Shown here: in pieces, positions 36,238 to 50,104 of the stretch
How the letters are laid out: every line of letters starts with the position of its first letter
Numbering within the stretch: the first letter of the stretch is position 1
Source: Sipunculus nudus
Taxonomy: Eukaryota; Annelida; Sipuncula; Golfingiida; Sipunculidae
Reading direction: 5' to 3'
Assembly: GCA_026874595.1 (NCBI GenBank)
Contig: CM049322.1
Coordinates: forward strand, 55,738,386-55,802,385
Length of the DNA stretch: 64,000 nt
Made by a program: the position numbers and the translations under genes
Notes under the pieces: generated by a model
What the model was told of the DNA's origin: nothing
Databases searched by the model: none
Seen by the model: only the letters and a program-made list of their open reading frames with translations

Positions 36238-36402
36238 AACTGTTCCTGAAGAAAGAAACAGAAATATGCATACCTCGTAAGTAGCAGAAGCGGACCCAAC
36301 GGAATTCCATGCAGAGGGTCCGTATTCATTTTCAACCGCCGCAATGTTTTTTTTCATCGTATCAGACAAATTTTGAGGCCTGAAACCCCAGACACCACTC
36401 CA
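36238..36402 (-). CDS. Possible isolated exon
   Basis: On the minus strand ctggggtttcag resembles an acceptor (exon from about 36379) and TACGAG/GTATGC a donor (about 36275). The frame between encodes DTMKKNIAAVENEYGPSAWN then SVGSASATYE, a composition more protein-like than its surroundings. No partner exon or family was recognised. Confidence 0.22.
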
Positions 36403-37199
36403 CCCCACCCCACGCATGTTCCTGAAATTGGGACCTTGAATTAGGTTTTGTCATTAATCCTCCTGGGTTGAACTCTCCATTTCATAAAGCGAGAAACATG
36501 TGTTTTATCTTTTACTGACCACGCACGTGGGTCAAATCCCTCATTGAAAGCAAGCGTTATTCATATGAACAATAGTCCTTAGTGTTAGGGGTTAAGTGAC
36601 CACGATGCACGCATTTCGGTAATTGCCGAAGACAGTTCGGCTGTGCTCGGTAAAAAAATGGAAAAATCACTCAAAATTATATGTATATTAAAAAATATTT
36701 ATTTTCATATCGCCTTTGTCACTGCGGGGATAATAACCTTTAAAATGATGTATGGCACAATATTGTACACAGCGCGGTTTTAGAGAACATTGCGCACAAA
36801 CGTGAACTGAATTCCTTTTATAAGTATTAGATTATTTTGTAATATATGTAAATAGTTCGCACATATGTCTTTATAATAAATAACAATTTCTTATTGGATT
36901 CGAGATAGACTCGGCCTGCTTGCTCAAGCCATTAGCACCGACTACAAGTCCGAGTTCAGGACCAATGAGTATAAGTCATGGTGCGTGTCCCTAAAAAAGT
37001 GGGACGCGGACCAATCACTGATGGGTGATGATAATAAACTGATAATAATTAACTTGATTACATGTATAGAGACAGAGGGAACTGAGTCTAAACATTATTT
37101 AAATAACTGAAAAAAAGATTTAACATTTGAATCTCTAACAATCTTATACGAAGATGAAGGCATAATTACATTGGGTGCAAAAACTGTAAACATGGTCAG

Positions 37200-38080
37200 C
37201 GTGTAAATAGGTAGGATTGTCCTATGACCTTAACCTTTTGCCCTGAGGCTGAAAAATTAAAAAAAAAAAAATAAAAATCATCTCCTAACGACGGAGAAGC
37301 TATATATGAAAAGAGAAGGCTCGGGATGAAAAGTTAAAATGTCTCCACAAGCTGTTAAGGGAAGTGGGTGCAGGAACCTTGACATTAGATCTTGGGACCT
37401 CAAATTAAAGGAGTTCTTCCTCTGTAGGTAAGTGAGCCATCAGTGAGAGATGGAAGGTTTCTGTGAAGAGTTCTGCTTTAAATGAGTTCACTAGCTTTCG
37501 AAAAAAAAGTGGAACCGTTGACCGTAACCTCTGATCTAGTAACCTCACCATCTACAGATTTCTTCCCAAATTATCTGGTTAGCCGTATGTAAAAAACATA
37601 AGGATTTGGTGAAACGTTTGTCTGAAAATGTTTCTCCATATTTTAAATGATTCTCCCCTATGAACTTCTTAACCCAAAATCAAACTAATTTTTATTTGCA
37701 TTGTAGGCCAGGTATAAGTAAAGTTTCAAACCTAGATGTCAATCCAAACTGGAGTCATCACCAAAAAACAAATTTTTGAAATGATGGTGCCAGCGGCTGT
37801 GACCTGTGATTTGAGGACCCCTAAATCAATAGATTTCTCTCCCTATTGGCAGGTGAGGAAAAGTCGAGGATGGAAAATTTGGGATGTAAAGTGTGGCTTA
37901 AAATGCAAAAAAAAAAACTTTTTAAAGAAGTAGGTCATGTAACTTTTGCTTCAGTGGTGGGCAATATGTATCTACAGTTTGTCAATCCAAACTGGATTAC
38001 TATCTGGAAAAGAATATGTGGACAGACAAATGGACAGACGGGCGGACATGTTAATTAATAAAGGCCATCCTCTAAGTTAA
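37200..38080 (+). repeat. Degenerate dispersed repeat related to the P2 intron repeats
   Basis: Several imperfect units carry ttgaggacccctaaatcaat, ccctattggcaggtgag and a terminal gacagacaaatggacagacg. The organisation matches 23.0-23.85 kb and 53.5-54.5 kb. Confidence 0.55.
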
Positions 38081-39879
38081 GCGAAGCCCCAATAAAAACT
38101 CCGATAGGAAAGTGATAAATTGACCTTATCAACAAAGAGCCTTTATTTCCGACTAACAAGCTAAAAATGGCCAATATATGTTACCATGATTCCCATGTCA
38201 TTTATTAATAATATTGTATTTGTGTCGGAGATCCAATTTTACAAATAGAACGCGCACCTACCCCAGATTGTGTCTGCCATAAATGTTCTGTTTATTCACC
38301 CTCTATAGCCTCCCCCCGTTCTGCCGCTTTAAAGCGTGGTTTATGACATCCCCCTCCCCCGAAATTTCGGTCCATTCTGCTTTCGATATTTATGAAGTGA
38401 CAGAAACATTTTTTGGTTTTGCAGGTATTCCGATTTCAATTACAGGTCTCCGGAGACATATGCATACACATATATACATGTATAGTTGATAAACACTCGA
38501 GCTATATGTATACTTTTGTATTAAGTATGTTTTCCCCTGGCAGCGGTTTTTAATGGTTTTTCTGCCAAAAAAAACTATCAGTGTGGGTAAAGTAAACTGG
38601 CACTTCTTAAATCTGACACTTGTTGGGAACGGTTTAACCCCGAGTGTTAAAATGATATATCAATATAGGTATAGTCTTTATATCAACATATAGATTTCCA
38701 AGCTTGTGGTGGCGACGGCCACACATTTGTTTAGGTTAGGTTTAGATTAAGGTTGATGAATAAGTAGGCCTTAAGAAATGCCGGGACGTTGTAAAGGTTG
38801 TGGTGATATTCACGAGGGGTAAAAACTATTAATATGTTGAGAAAACTTCACCGTCGCTAGTCTCCCCGAAGTAATAGCCTACACAAGGGCTATGGTTACC
38901 ACCAACCATACCCATTAGATGCACGGCGGAATATGTGCAGTATCTTAAGGAGCAAATTCAATGAAGTAGAGACCAAACAAGTGAGGCTCGTATACTACAG
39001 GAAACTGAAATTTTGGAGTAGTTAGCCATGTTATTAACGGGTACTTGTATGTACTGGTCAACCAAGAAGCTGTAAGCCTCTAAAATCTTCTGGTCAACCA
39101 TGTGCCAAGGAGCAATGTTACCGCACCATGTGCTAACAAGATTGCACACCCTTTCCAGCAAGTAGACTCATATCTGCTTCACAGTCAAATCTACACGTTA
39201 GAGACAATGCTACTGCTGGTAAGCAGGCCTTACCTGTCAATAGCCATTCAAAAGTGATGTCCTAAAGACATTTAAAGCGAAGATAAACTATTCGATAAAC
39301 TTTCCTTCACAGAATATCTTCACTGCTAAGGATATTAGCTAAGAAATTGACTGAAGGACACGTAAACGCACTTGGTTACTTACAATATTTGTGTTTTGTT
39401 TCCAGCTATCATCTAATATATAAACAACTGATGCCCTGTTGAAGTATGAAAATGAGGTACATGACAAATTTGCATCTTGGGAGATGTGCTACGGTGTTTC
39501 TGACATGATACTGAAATATCTTTTTGCGAACGGAGGGCACCATTGCTATCGCAAGGTCAAGCAAATGTAAAGAAAGACATAGCTCACACTATGAAGAGAC
39601 GAGCACGGACCAATCCAAAAGATATGTTGGTGTTATAATTTTCGTCGATGTAATGACAGTCGAACCTGTAATCGTATGTTTGTTATTTCTGTGAAGCAAG
39701 TAGCCAGAAAGCTGGGGATTGTACCATGTCAGGAAGGAAACTGACGTTAAAGTTACCAGCTCGTCCAACCACTAGGAAATGGTGTGGTGTCGCACAGACT
39801 ATATCTGCAATTTGGGATAAGGCCTTTTACTAACTGCAACAGACCATGTGGGAGGTCTATAATAATTACATCAACATTC
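38081..39879. other. Non-coding stretch, possible 5' remnant of the retroelement
   Basis: No frame above 70 codons with recognisable sequence. The last few hundred bases may belong to the decayed element that follows, but nothing can be named. Confidence 0.4.
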
Positions 39880-41300
39880 CGTTATAACTCTTTAGGTTAC
39901 GTAGTGAAACTTATGCCATCCGGATTTTCTTCAGTGTCGTTGACATAGCAAGAGCCTATTGATGTGTGCCGATTCACCCAGATCACAGAGCGTATAAAGG
40001 TATTTCATGGACGTTTGATAGTGAGTCAGATGGGCCTGCTTTCTATATACAAATAATTGTCCCTGTTTCGGTCTTAAATGTTTCCTTCTTATTTTGCCTA
40101 GAATATCAAATTTTAAAGTTCAAGCAATGAGTATAATAATTGTATTGTGTTCAACTGTCTGGATGATTTCATGATTATTACCAACGCTAATGAGAAGTGC
40201 AGAAAGGACTAGTTGTGCCTTATAAAATTATTAAAAAGCTTGGGCTTTAGTATATCTTGGGGGAAATTACCATGATGTGTGTGAAATAGTATTGTATAAT
40301 GGTAGATAGTAATCAAAGGGAATTAAAATTGCAATAAGATAAATTGAGCAGGCTACGAGATATTATTTTTTATTATATCATTTTGTTTTGTCAGAGGTGG
40401 GCGAACCTTCTCTCATTGAATCATCAATTTTACAAATTATGTTTTGCAGTGGCATCACAAAAGACGATTAAATGAAAAAAAATCCAAAAGGATATTCAAT
40501 GGTGGTTAAAATTCGTATCCTTGTTTAATGGTAAAGCTAGAATAATTGACCGTTCAAAATTCTCGTATGCTGTCTTTCAGTGTGATACGTCATTTCTCTT
40601 GATTTAGTACTTACTGTGATTCCTATTGGTTTTTCGGGGTATAGGACCCAAACACAAAAGTTTATCCAGTATCATTCAGTAACACACACAACTGGGGATT
40701 TCCTTGTACATTAGAGCCGGCAAAGCGCAAAATAAGCATACTGGAGTTTTATCCTGTATTGATAGCCACAGTGAGATAGGGCTCCCGATGGCGGGATAAG
40801 AAAGTCACTGCTTACACTGATAATACGCAAGTTATGCTTAATACAGGACGAAGCCGAAATAACGTGGCAATGCAATGGCCTAGACAGTTATTTGTTTAGC
40901 GGTCAGGATTTACATATAACTGCTACATATGTTAATACGCGAGATAATGTGATTGCAGATTCAGTGACCCCAGCTCTGTGGAATGAGATTGTGAATTATC
41001 TGAGTTCCCTAGTTTATTTGAATAAACTGTATGGTTACCGGTGCCTAGATATTTGGGATTCGTTCAAAACTCAAATTACGCTGAGAGGTATCCGTCGCAT
41101 TCTAGTCATAGTGGCCGGAGGAAGTTACCAATTTTAGTTACTCTCCTATGCCGCCATACTCTGTGGATTAAGATCGCTACTGCGTAAAGTAAATTTGATT
41201 CCCAGCGGCCATTCACATGGACAGCACTTGAAAATAAATGTTATTGTTGGGGCATGATTAGTCGAGGGACACGTAGTAAAACGACACAGATTTAAGAAAG
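39880..41300 (+). pseudogene. Decayed RT-RNase H-tyrosine recombinase retrotransposon (DIRS-like)
   Basis: Broken frames on the plus strand spell retroelement motifs in order. RT palm start: VVDIARAY, stop, CVPIHPDHRAYKGISW at 39940-40010. RT catalytic box: CLDDFMIITNANEKC at about 40155-40200, then LLKSLGFSI. RNase H: LEFYPVLIATVRWGSRW then KKVTAYTDNTQVML at about 40745-40840, and ITATYVNTRDNVIADS at about 40915-40965. A tyrosine-recombinase-like trace follows (LRGIRRIL at about 41080, then CGLRSLLRKVNLIP at about 41160-41200). Stops and frameshifts interrupt all parts. RT-RNase H followed by a recombinase, with no DDE integrase, suggests a DIRS-type element. No terminal repeats were found. 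Confidence 0.72.
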
Positions 41301-43447
41301 GGTTCTAGAAATTCCGACCACGAGTGTTGTCTGCTCTGCCATATGTTGTGTACATTATAATCCAGGTCACTTCCACGGAATATAAGGAGAGGGGAAAAGC
41401 CAAGCCTTCGAACACATCGACCAAAAGTCGGATTAACCCACTCACACGTACCTTATGACGCAACCTTGGGAACCAGTTATTTGACAATTCGGACGTGTTG
41501 TTGTTCCCCCTTACATATGTGATCCCGGATGTCGCTTCATATGCACAAGGAATTTACAAGAAATGAAGTTTGATAATTATTTGCAAAAAAAAATGACGAA
41601 CACGAATATGCGGTTATCGGTGCAAAATCATGATAATCTCCTATGTTTCACCTGTTTTCCTTTGAATAACCATACTGACACTTATGAATCCTTCATTTGT
41701 GTATTGTCTATGACACCGTCAGCAAATTATACCCGCTTACTATTTAGACTCTTACTTTTCCACGTTCTATTCCTTGTGTAATTCCTAGAAATAGAACCTC
41801 ATATACATACAAATCATGTGCAGGCTAACCTCTCATCTGATCCATGTAGGTTTCAGGTTAAACAACTCTACGTGTGGTATCATAATTTCTGTTTCCGGCA
41901 AAGCGTTATCAATGAAAAGTACACATTTAACAGCTCAAACTATTCACTGTTAATGGTTCAAGAGTAATAAATCTTTAATTGAAATTCCTTAATTCATTTC
42001 AGCTTTACATTTATACTATAACAGTATGCTACTTAAAAGCTTTTAGGAACAGTTAAATGTTACTCAAACTTATGTATGCCATGTAATTGAAGAAAGCATT
42101 TGAACTCGATTAAGCATTTGATAATGTATATAACATGGAAACTATGCCATAGCTATACGGAACAAATTCCAACTTTATTGAAACAATTTTACCATACATT
42201 ATACCATAATTTACCACATTATATGTTTATTAATTTTGAAAATGTTTTAATAAGTTCAGCTGACCTTCAATCATGCAGAGATATAGCGATTACCGTTTTG
42301 TTCTGTCGCTCTAATGGTCGTTCCTTCGTTTCTGCATTGACAGAGCACTAATGGTACCTGTTTAACCGTTATTTCTACGGAACCCTCAGGAAATCAAGGA
42401 CTCCTTGGAATCCTAAAAATTATGTCTCTGTGAATTTGTTTCTCATAGCGTCGCATGTTTCTGACGTTTTCTTTTGCCTATAGAATTCATAAATGTGTTA
42501 TTGGTGAAAATTGGACCAGCTAGTCCTTCGGAACTGTTGCAGAATTGCAAGATCTACCATAACATATAAGAATGTCCCCTAATATATACTTTATATACAA
42601 ATGACATGGCAGTGGGTGTCATTATGACACATTTTATTGAGTGTATAGAGTGTCCTGAAATTCGGTAGGTTTATTGATCATGGATACCGTCCTGGAAACC
42701 ACAGTCTTCAGCCATGCAAGCCTTGAGGTTCCACCACCTTTTTTATCTTTATACATTTTCCGCCGCACGTTCTTTCTTTTATTTAGACTTGTCACAGGTT
42801 GAACCCCGATAATAAATTGGTTTCATTTAATTTGAAGGAGCATCTTTGCAGCATTATCCTGGTAACCATATACAAGGGAAGCTTTATCACCTTCGTTTTT
42901 CGTCTAATAACATAATGCGTTGAGCAAAATCTATCAATACATTATCTAATGATAAGACATTTACACACCCTACAATCAGAACAGAGACATCATTTGTTTT
43001 GGTGGGAACTCGTTCAACAATTCCTGCTTGACCTCATTGCCAGTTGGATGTATTTCCTGTGAATAAACATTCTGGATGTAACTTTGACGTTGTAAATGAA
43101 TAAAATCGGTTTAATCCATCGAAAACCTGCCTTAAATTAGTTTATTTTACCACATTAATGAGACAGGTTTAATTGACATATTGGCATAGATATTGCCACA
43201 GAGGTTACAAAAGTCTAAAAGAAATGTCACTCTCTCTTTCTACTAATTAGTTTGCATATTTGTTTCTCTCTTTTCAGCATATATTTTCCATTACTACAAA
43301 AGGGCAGTATAATTTGAAGTCCGACGATTCTATTTGTACATAAGGATTTTTGAGACAGTGATTTCTAGTCTATTTAAGAAATAAGAAAATTTTTATAGAC
43401 ATAACATACATGTCTTAAATATATGACAAAAACGCACAATAATGCCT

Positions 43448-43448
<1 letters not shown>
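41301..43448. other. Non-coding stretch
   Basis: AT-rich, short unconvincing frames (72-83 codons). No domain, repeat or RNA gene recognised. Confidence 0.4.

Positions 43449-43488
<40 letters not shown>
43449..43488. repeat. (AT)n microsatellite
   Basis: Pure AT tract. Confidence 0.95.
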
Positions 43489-43489
<1 letters not shown>

Positions 43490-43701
43490 TTTTAAATACA
43501 TGTATATGTTTTTACAATATGGCTCTTGTTACATCAAGTTGCATTTTTAAAAAGGTTTTATTGTTACTATTTCGTATATAGGAACTTAAAGAGTTAAAAA
43601 TAAAATTAATTAGAAAGTTAGCATCTCATAAGGTGAATCAGAGAACATTGTCATAAAGTTCTAAATGGCACCAAATATTGATCCCTACTATTTTTTTTTA
43701 T

Positions 43702-44106
43702 TGGGGAGGTAACTGCGGAGGTTACTGCCTCCATATTTTTAATCCTGAAATATCTCATTCTTAACCAAATTTTACATCTGCTGGGTTCTGTTTCGGCTTG
43801 GAACTACGTCCGAGGGCGGTAACACTGGCTTTCTGTCATTTTATTTTATATCCTGGTTTCACTCAGGCCCGGTGTTTGCCGCACTTGCAAGTCATCAGTG
43901 TGTAATCAGCCCCATTGGTTGATCACCAAGGAACCTCCCAAAAATGCATTTGTTTGTGAGTGATACACGGCTTCCCATTAAGCCTCCTGAGCGCTCACCC
44001 TGGGTTGGGGCTGACCGTGAAAATCTCACCGCTCCTCGGCTGAGATTTGAACTCACGACTTCCCGGTTTTGAGTCTTGTGCTACACCCCTGAGCCACAGA
44101 AGCCCC
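43702..44106 (-). repeat. tRNA-derived SINE, family member 2
   Basis: The minus strand begins near the tRNA-like head (gtgagttcaaatctcagccg at 44040-44060, B box-like) and ends in the shared 3' block and ggttaagaat tail. It is the best-preserved minus-strand member. Confidence 0.7.
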
Positions 44107-45238
44107 TACTATCTGTTCTTTTACAAATTGCTTTCTCTCACTTTATCCCGTTTTCTTTATGGTTATTTACTGAAATGAATTAAGATGTTTCTAGTATAAT
44201 ATACTGTTAGCGGCATAAATAACTCAAGGGGTTAATTGGTAAAATTGCATGTAACCTCCTTGAAAGTGATGATATAATTAAATACCCGGTCTCATATGAA
44301 AGCTGAGCAATTGTTCTATCAAATGAAACAAACAAAGTATATTGTAAGAGGGGAACAACAAACTAAAATTTAAAGGCACTTTCTGATCACTGGCTCCCAT
44401 GCTATACAGGGTGCCTGTAGGATGCCGGTGAGGAACCTTCGCAGGAGCGGGCAAGCTTAAAGCACAGTGTTAGGAAAATATACAGTTGATCGGTGATTGG
44501 CGCAGCCTAAAGGTACTGGACTCAGTGCGTCTTCTGGCAAAAAAAAAAACATAGTAGTGAGTTAAATATTGCAAAAGAAGTTTCTATACAGCCGGCAATG
44601 GTGGCTGAGAAGTGTCAGAATCAAGAATTTACTTACTCTAGACCCTCTGTAGCCGACAGTGCTTTAGCTGGCATTGGAAGCACTTGTATTGCCTAGATGC
44701 ACATGCACACTCATATGATTTAATATTGAGTATGTCATTAAAAGCACTGATATTTCAGATCTTTAATTCAGGTCACTTTACTATAATATCATGATTGATA
44801 TTTTTTTTTTCATAATTTGAATCTTTATTGTACAAAGTACATTCCTGTTAAAGGTTTAGCAAACATGACCCTAAACACTTATTAAATAACAAATATAAAT
44901 GAAAAATGATGAGTAATGAGTGAGTAGATAATGAATAGGTTTTGATCTTGCAAATAAGTCGGGGGTTAATTATAACAGTGAAATAACATGTGTTGGCCTA
45001 CTCACATTACACAACTTCTCCCATCATCTTTATTTGACGCTCGAATTGTACTTTTGTGAAAGGTATAATGAAAGTTATCCATACACGTGGCTCTCTACTC
45101 TGTCATTTGGGTAGGGGGAGGGGGGTTAATTAATATGCGCGTGAGCACTCAGGCGAATCGTAACATGTGTACACTGGTCTCCCGCGTTTCATTTCCGAGT
45201 TGGTAGTGGCGGCAGCCACAATTTTTTTTTCTTTTTAA

Positions 45239-45240
<2 letters not shown>

Positions 45241-45292
<52 letters not shown>

Positions 45293-45382
45293 TAAATATA
45301 CGGCGGAAGTATGCGTTTTCTGGCCCTGCTTTCTCATTCTTTGTGAATGAGATTATGTTTACTATACCTTTCAAATATATAG

Positions 45383-45435
<53 letters not shown>
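45241..45435. repeat. Two (AT)n microsatellites (45241-45291 and 45376-45435)
   Basis: AT tracts separated by 84 bp of unique sequence. Poly-C runs follow at 45909-45931 and 46472-46492. Confidence 0.95.
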
Positions 45436-45438
<3 letters not shown>

Positions 45439-47230
45439 ATATTATTATTTCAATATTTTAGCGTCCATAGCTGATCGATGAAAAAAAATTGGTCTAATAT
45501 TTGCATTTCAAAGTTTCACACACTAATTATTGAGATGGATATATTTATAATGTGAACTGAAAATGACACGTGAAATTAATTATTGTTGATAAAATTCCTA
45601 TTTAATTGTAATGTATTTTTCCTATTTATTATATTTTTTCATAACCATAATGAACATTATGCCTGACGTATAGGGTTAATAATCATAGGCTTAATAATCA
45701 TGTTACATATTTTCGTATGCTTACTTATTATTATTTTGTGCGTGCTAATATATTAAACATATAGGACAAGTTGATCCAGCGCGTACAATTTCATAATAGT
45801 AACTTGAGTTGTTTATGTAATAACGATATGGGCATGCAAGAAATATCTCAGTTGCCCTCAATAGAACTTTGTGTATTATTCAGTCAACATTAATTACATC
45901 ACTATATTTAACCCCCCCCCCCCCCCCCCCAATAGTTTTTTACAATAACAGAACAAACGATCACTAACAGCTAGAACCTGTTTTGACATAAATTAACATA
46001 CCGGATGTGACCTCAGACGAGGAACAAACAGATTCTATACAAGTAATGGGTATTCAACATAAAACTACCGGTCATCTGTCCCTCAGTAAGGGCAAAGAAC
46101 ACGTGACAGTATGTGCCAGACGTGTGGTAAAAAAACAGACTTGTTAGATAAATACTTGAGCGTCAAGTGTAAGTACACTCGCACTCACTCGGTCAGGGAC
46201 AACATATCTGTGTCACCGGTGGTTCAGGCCTTCCGTTGTGTTTCCTGTTTTCGGCCTATCCCTCGACGCTGTAAAAGGGGGCAGGGTTTGGATTTACGAG
46301 AACAATAACTACATTTACTATCTACTTAAATCTATCTATATTAAATTATCTAATTAAACAGATTAATATAACCATTTTAAAGCTTAATTAACGGTCTTTG
46401 CCATAGGATAATGTAGCCCATTCCACCATATGCGCCATTTCCATTCGCAGTGCGTGGAGGAGTAAGACTTTGCCCCCCCCCCCCCCCCCCCAATCCGGAC
46501 ACTCACAGGTGAGAGGATATCCCTCTGAGGATTATTCTGTTTTAAAAGGCAAATCAAGTGATATTTTAGCTATTTTGGTATTTTATTCATACCGCCCTTC
46601 ATTAATATAAATTTGAACATTTTTTTACTTAATAACTCTTATTTTTACAGATTACAATTGAACAGAAAAACCAGTCCATATTTATGGGTCCGCCCCTGCG
46701 GAGTAAACATGTTTCACCGGGCTCAAGCTCTTTCAGGTTATAAAAATTAACTTTATTAACATTATCATATAATTTGGCATAGCAGCCTTACATAAACATT
46801 TGCTGAAGCGACTTAAAATGAAACACCATATTATATCACCCTTCACAATAGGCATAGACTCTAAGGATGTCTATGGTATTGAAAAACTGCTTAATAATTG
46901 TATAAACTCGGATGACTACGGATCCCCCCCAGACGACGCTTTATACATTGTATGACCGATCTTCACATGGAAATCTCTATCTCTCAGCACAAACGAAGCA
47001 TCCTCCAATAAAGGTAGAAAAAGGTATTATATATCATATATAAGCGTTGATTCTCGTGTATATATGTGCTAACAGCCGGACTTTGTCAGGCCCTACACTT
47101 CAGCACTTGCAGTGTTGCTCCTCGCTTAATATACATGTTGGACATGAATATCTAAAAATGAAAACAAAATAATAAATATCACGGGTCTGTTGGCCTATGT
47201 CTGATCACTGTCGACATGATACGCCCCGCC
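45436..47230. other. Non-coding stretch with poly-C runs
   Basis: No supported gene. The 65-codon frame at 46111 (CQTCGKK start) has a CxxC but no wider similarity. Confidence 0.4.
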
Positions 47231-47433
47231 GGAGAGAGAGAGAGGGGGGGTGCAGATCCAGGGTTAAGGGAAATGAAGGGTCGATCCGACCGAAGAAGAC
47301 TATAAATTAACCTTTAAAAAAGTCCCAAGGTCCGGAAATGGGGAGTCTATGCCTCAAAATTTGGTTTGAAACCCTTAAGTAAGGTTGCCGCGACGAAAAA
47401 AAAAAGGGGGTCCAGATCCTCTGGGTCCTCTTC

Positions 47434-47471
<38 letters not shown>

Positions 47472-47475
47472 AGGG
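47231..47475. repeat. (AG)n-rich low-complexity region
   Basis: Purine tracts at 47231-47251 and 47433-47473 flank a repeated phrase cagatcc(a/t)c.ggg. Confidence 0.85.
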
Positions 47476-48047
47476 AAGACAGAAAGAGAGAGCGAGAGAC
47501 TGGGGAAGAGACCTAAACGAAACCTAAAAGAAAAACACTAGCCTCCTCAATCATTACGTACCTTTATCCAAATGTTACATACCTGATCATTCTGTGAAGC
47601 GAATATGGAAGACAAGATCCTTCTTGTTTTGCCGTGAATTAACGACTCAGTAGGCATTACATTTGGACTTGCAGGTCCGTATAAACTCTCCAACATCAGA
47701 GGACAACATGCCGATATTTTTCAACTAGAAACCTAAATGACGCCAACGGGTAAAAATTGCATTGATTTAGTGACACATGTCAAAGTATGATGAAAAGACT
47801 TTATGAGGATAAAGAAAGTGTACAATACTTGCCTCAGCTGACATCACATCCCCAAGCCAGAGAGTGCTATAACCACACGCAGACTGCCCGGGGACAGCTA
47901 TATCTCAACCCACGCAACGCCCAATATAAACGGCTGGGACACACAAGTTTGAAAGCGAGTATCAAATGACGTTTAACCATCACCCCTTACTAAAATAGAT
48001 TCGTCCAAATAACCCCGGCAGTCAACTTGTTTTCCCAGAACCAGCAA

Positions 48048-48049
<2 letters not shown>

Positions 48050-48107
<58 letters not shown>
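48050..48107. repeat. (AT)n microsatellite
   Basis: Pure AT tract. A shorter one lies at 48327-48351. Confidence 0.95.
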
Positions 48108-48109
<2 letters not shown>

Positions 48110-48359
48110 CGTATATTCCTTGTTTGACATATTTCAAATGACAAAAAATAATTAAAAAAATAATTAACATTAAAGGCTAATTCTATAGCGTTCCAGAGTA
48201 TATAATATATAAAAGTAAATTAAAAATCTATAAACTATTTATATGTTTTATTTCCTTTGTATAAATTGTATTCTCTAAATAGCAGTGGAGATGACCACAC
48301 TGATAAACATCATTGCTAATTTAGGAATATATATATATATATATATATATTATGAGATA

Positions 48360-49920
48360 AGTCCAGCTAGCGAATCCTCTCGTTAATTACTAGCCGTGCG
48401 GGATCTCCCGCGTGTCCGGCCCCACCCCGGGAGCCCAGCAGTCTTGGTGTCCTCACTTGTTTGAACGGTCGCGACCTGGTGGAGCTCCTCCCGATCATGG
48501 GACAACCTATCATTATTATGTAATAAATAGTAGCACCACGATAGTGTTTAGATATCGTGATTTGTGATACTACGGAGTGGCCCGGGCATGAACATTGTTT
48601 AGACAGTCTAACCTCGTTATTTGACACATTGATAGACTGACCCACCCGGATTAATAATCCGGATCGTGTCAACTGGAAACAGAAGTGTAGGTCATTGACT
48701 TATAAAGGAAATAGTTCCAGGAAATACCAAGAATCCTAGAAACTGACGTTAGGCCAACGACGGGGCAAGTAAAAACATCTGCTTTACGCATGAAAAGTTC
48801 ATGTCCCCGGGCTTATAGATCTTCTTTAGCGAAACAATTTGCGAAATAATATCGCGAGACATATCAAATTTATTAAAGCTTGTAGTAGCGAAGAACCATT
48901 CCCAGATAATATTGCTCTGAAAATTTGTGATTATCGACCTGGAATGCATGTGCCTACATCCGGACTATACCCTACTGGAGCGATGTTTCATTAGCTTTTG
49001 GCAAATATTCCGACCAGCAATGTACGTTCTTGATAAACAGCTGAATCTCCTATTCGAAAATTTCGTGAACTTTAAAAACATTTACGAGTAACTTAGCGGT
49101 TTAACGAGCTTTGTGAAGTGTTTTGTCTTACTGGCAGCGTATAGCATGATATTGCTGCTGCTCGAGTTACGAGAGAAGCAGATATACTGTTATCAGCATT
49201 CAGCTTCCTATCTCGACAAAAACTAACATAGATGTGCATTCCTTTTGCTGAGCGGTTTCTGACCTGCAGTTCAAGGGCCTGGTGCAGTTACATAAGCGCT
49301 GGGTAGCGCGGCCATGAACATTTAAAGTCAAGATATATGATAATAGTATACCGGTTTCAGTTACACGGGTACATATTAGCTTAATCGGGCCGTAACCGCG
49401 GCAGGGCCTACCACCAGTTCATGCAGTGCATTGTCAACCTTTTCCCATGGAGCTCCGTAGATAAACATCACCATGTGCTGTGTCACAAGCAGGGAAGGAG
49501 GGGTATGGGTTTGCTGCAAGACGTACTGGTAGTCTAGATGACAACTGAATCTTGTTAATTATTAAACCTAATTAAAGAAACTGAACTAAAAACATTTTAA
49601 GAAAGACTGGATTCATGTTAGTCTTTAAATTCCGGAGTATTATCAAGAACTTTTCAACTGACTGGTTGCAGATATAACAGTCAAGTGACAATGGGATTTA
49701 CTAGTTCTAAGCTGAATTGTCTGACAGTCCTTAATGCCAAGTAACTTAATGATTGCTTCAGCTTCTACTGTTAATACATTTATTTGCTAAATCATTGTGA
49801 AATGCCATTTCTTTAATCACAACTTTTGAAAAATAAAGTTTATAGCATGTTGAGACTATAAAATTTATATATATATTACATACATTAAATATCAGTACCC
49901 CATCCTGATTAATCTAGTCC
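48360..49920. other. Non-coding stretch, locally GC-rich
   Basis: Contains a GC-rich patch at 48390-48510 (ggccccaccccgggagccc) that stands out from the AT-rich flank. No frame or RNA could be assigned. Confidence 0.35.
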
Positions 49921-50104
49921 TGAACATTCGCCTGGAATGTGCCCCCTCTCTCTCATGACAGACGTTGTTGTGTCTGAGTGGTCAGCATGCCATGTCGGTG
50001 AGTGTGGATGCAGGTTCCCTGCCACAGATAGTTTTGTGTCAGACTGGTCAGGATACTGTACAGGCAGGCCAATTTAGCTTAACTCAGATGAAAGTAACAC
50101 TGAG

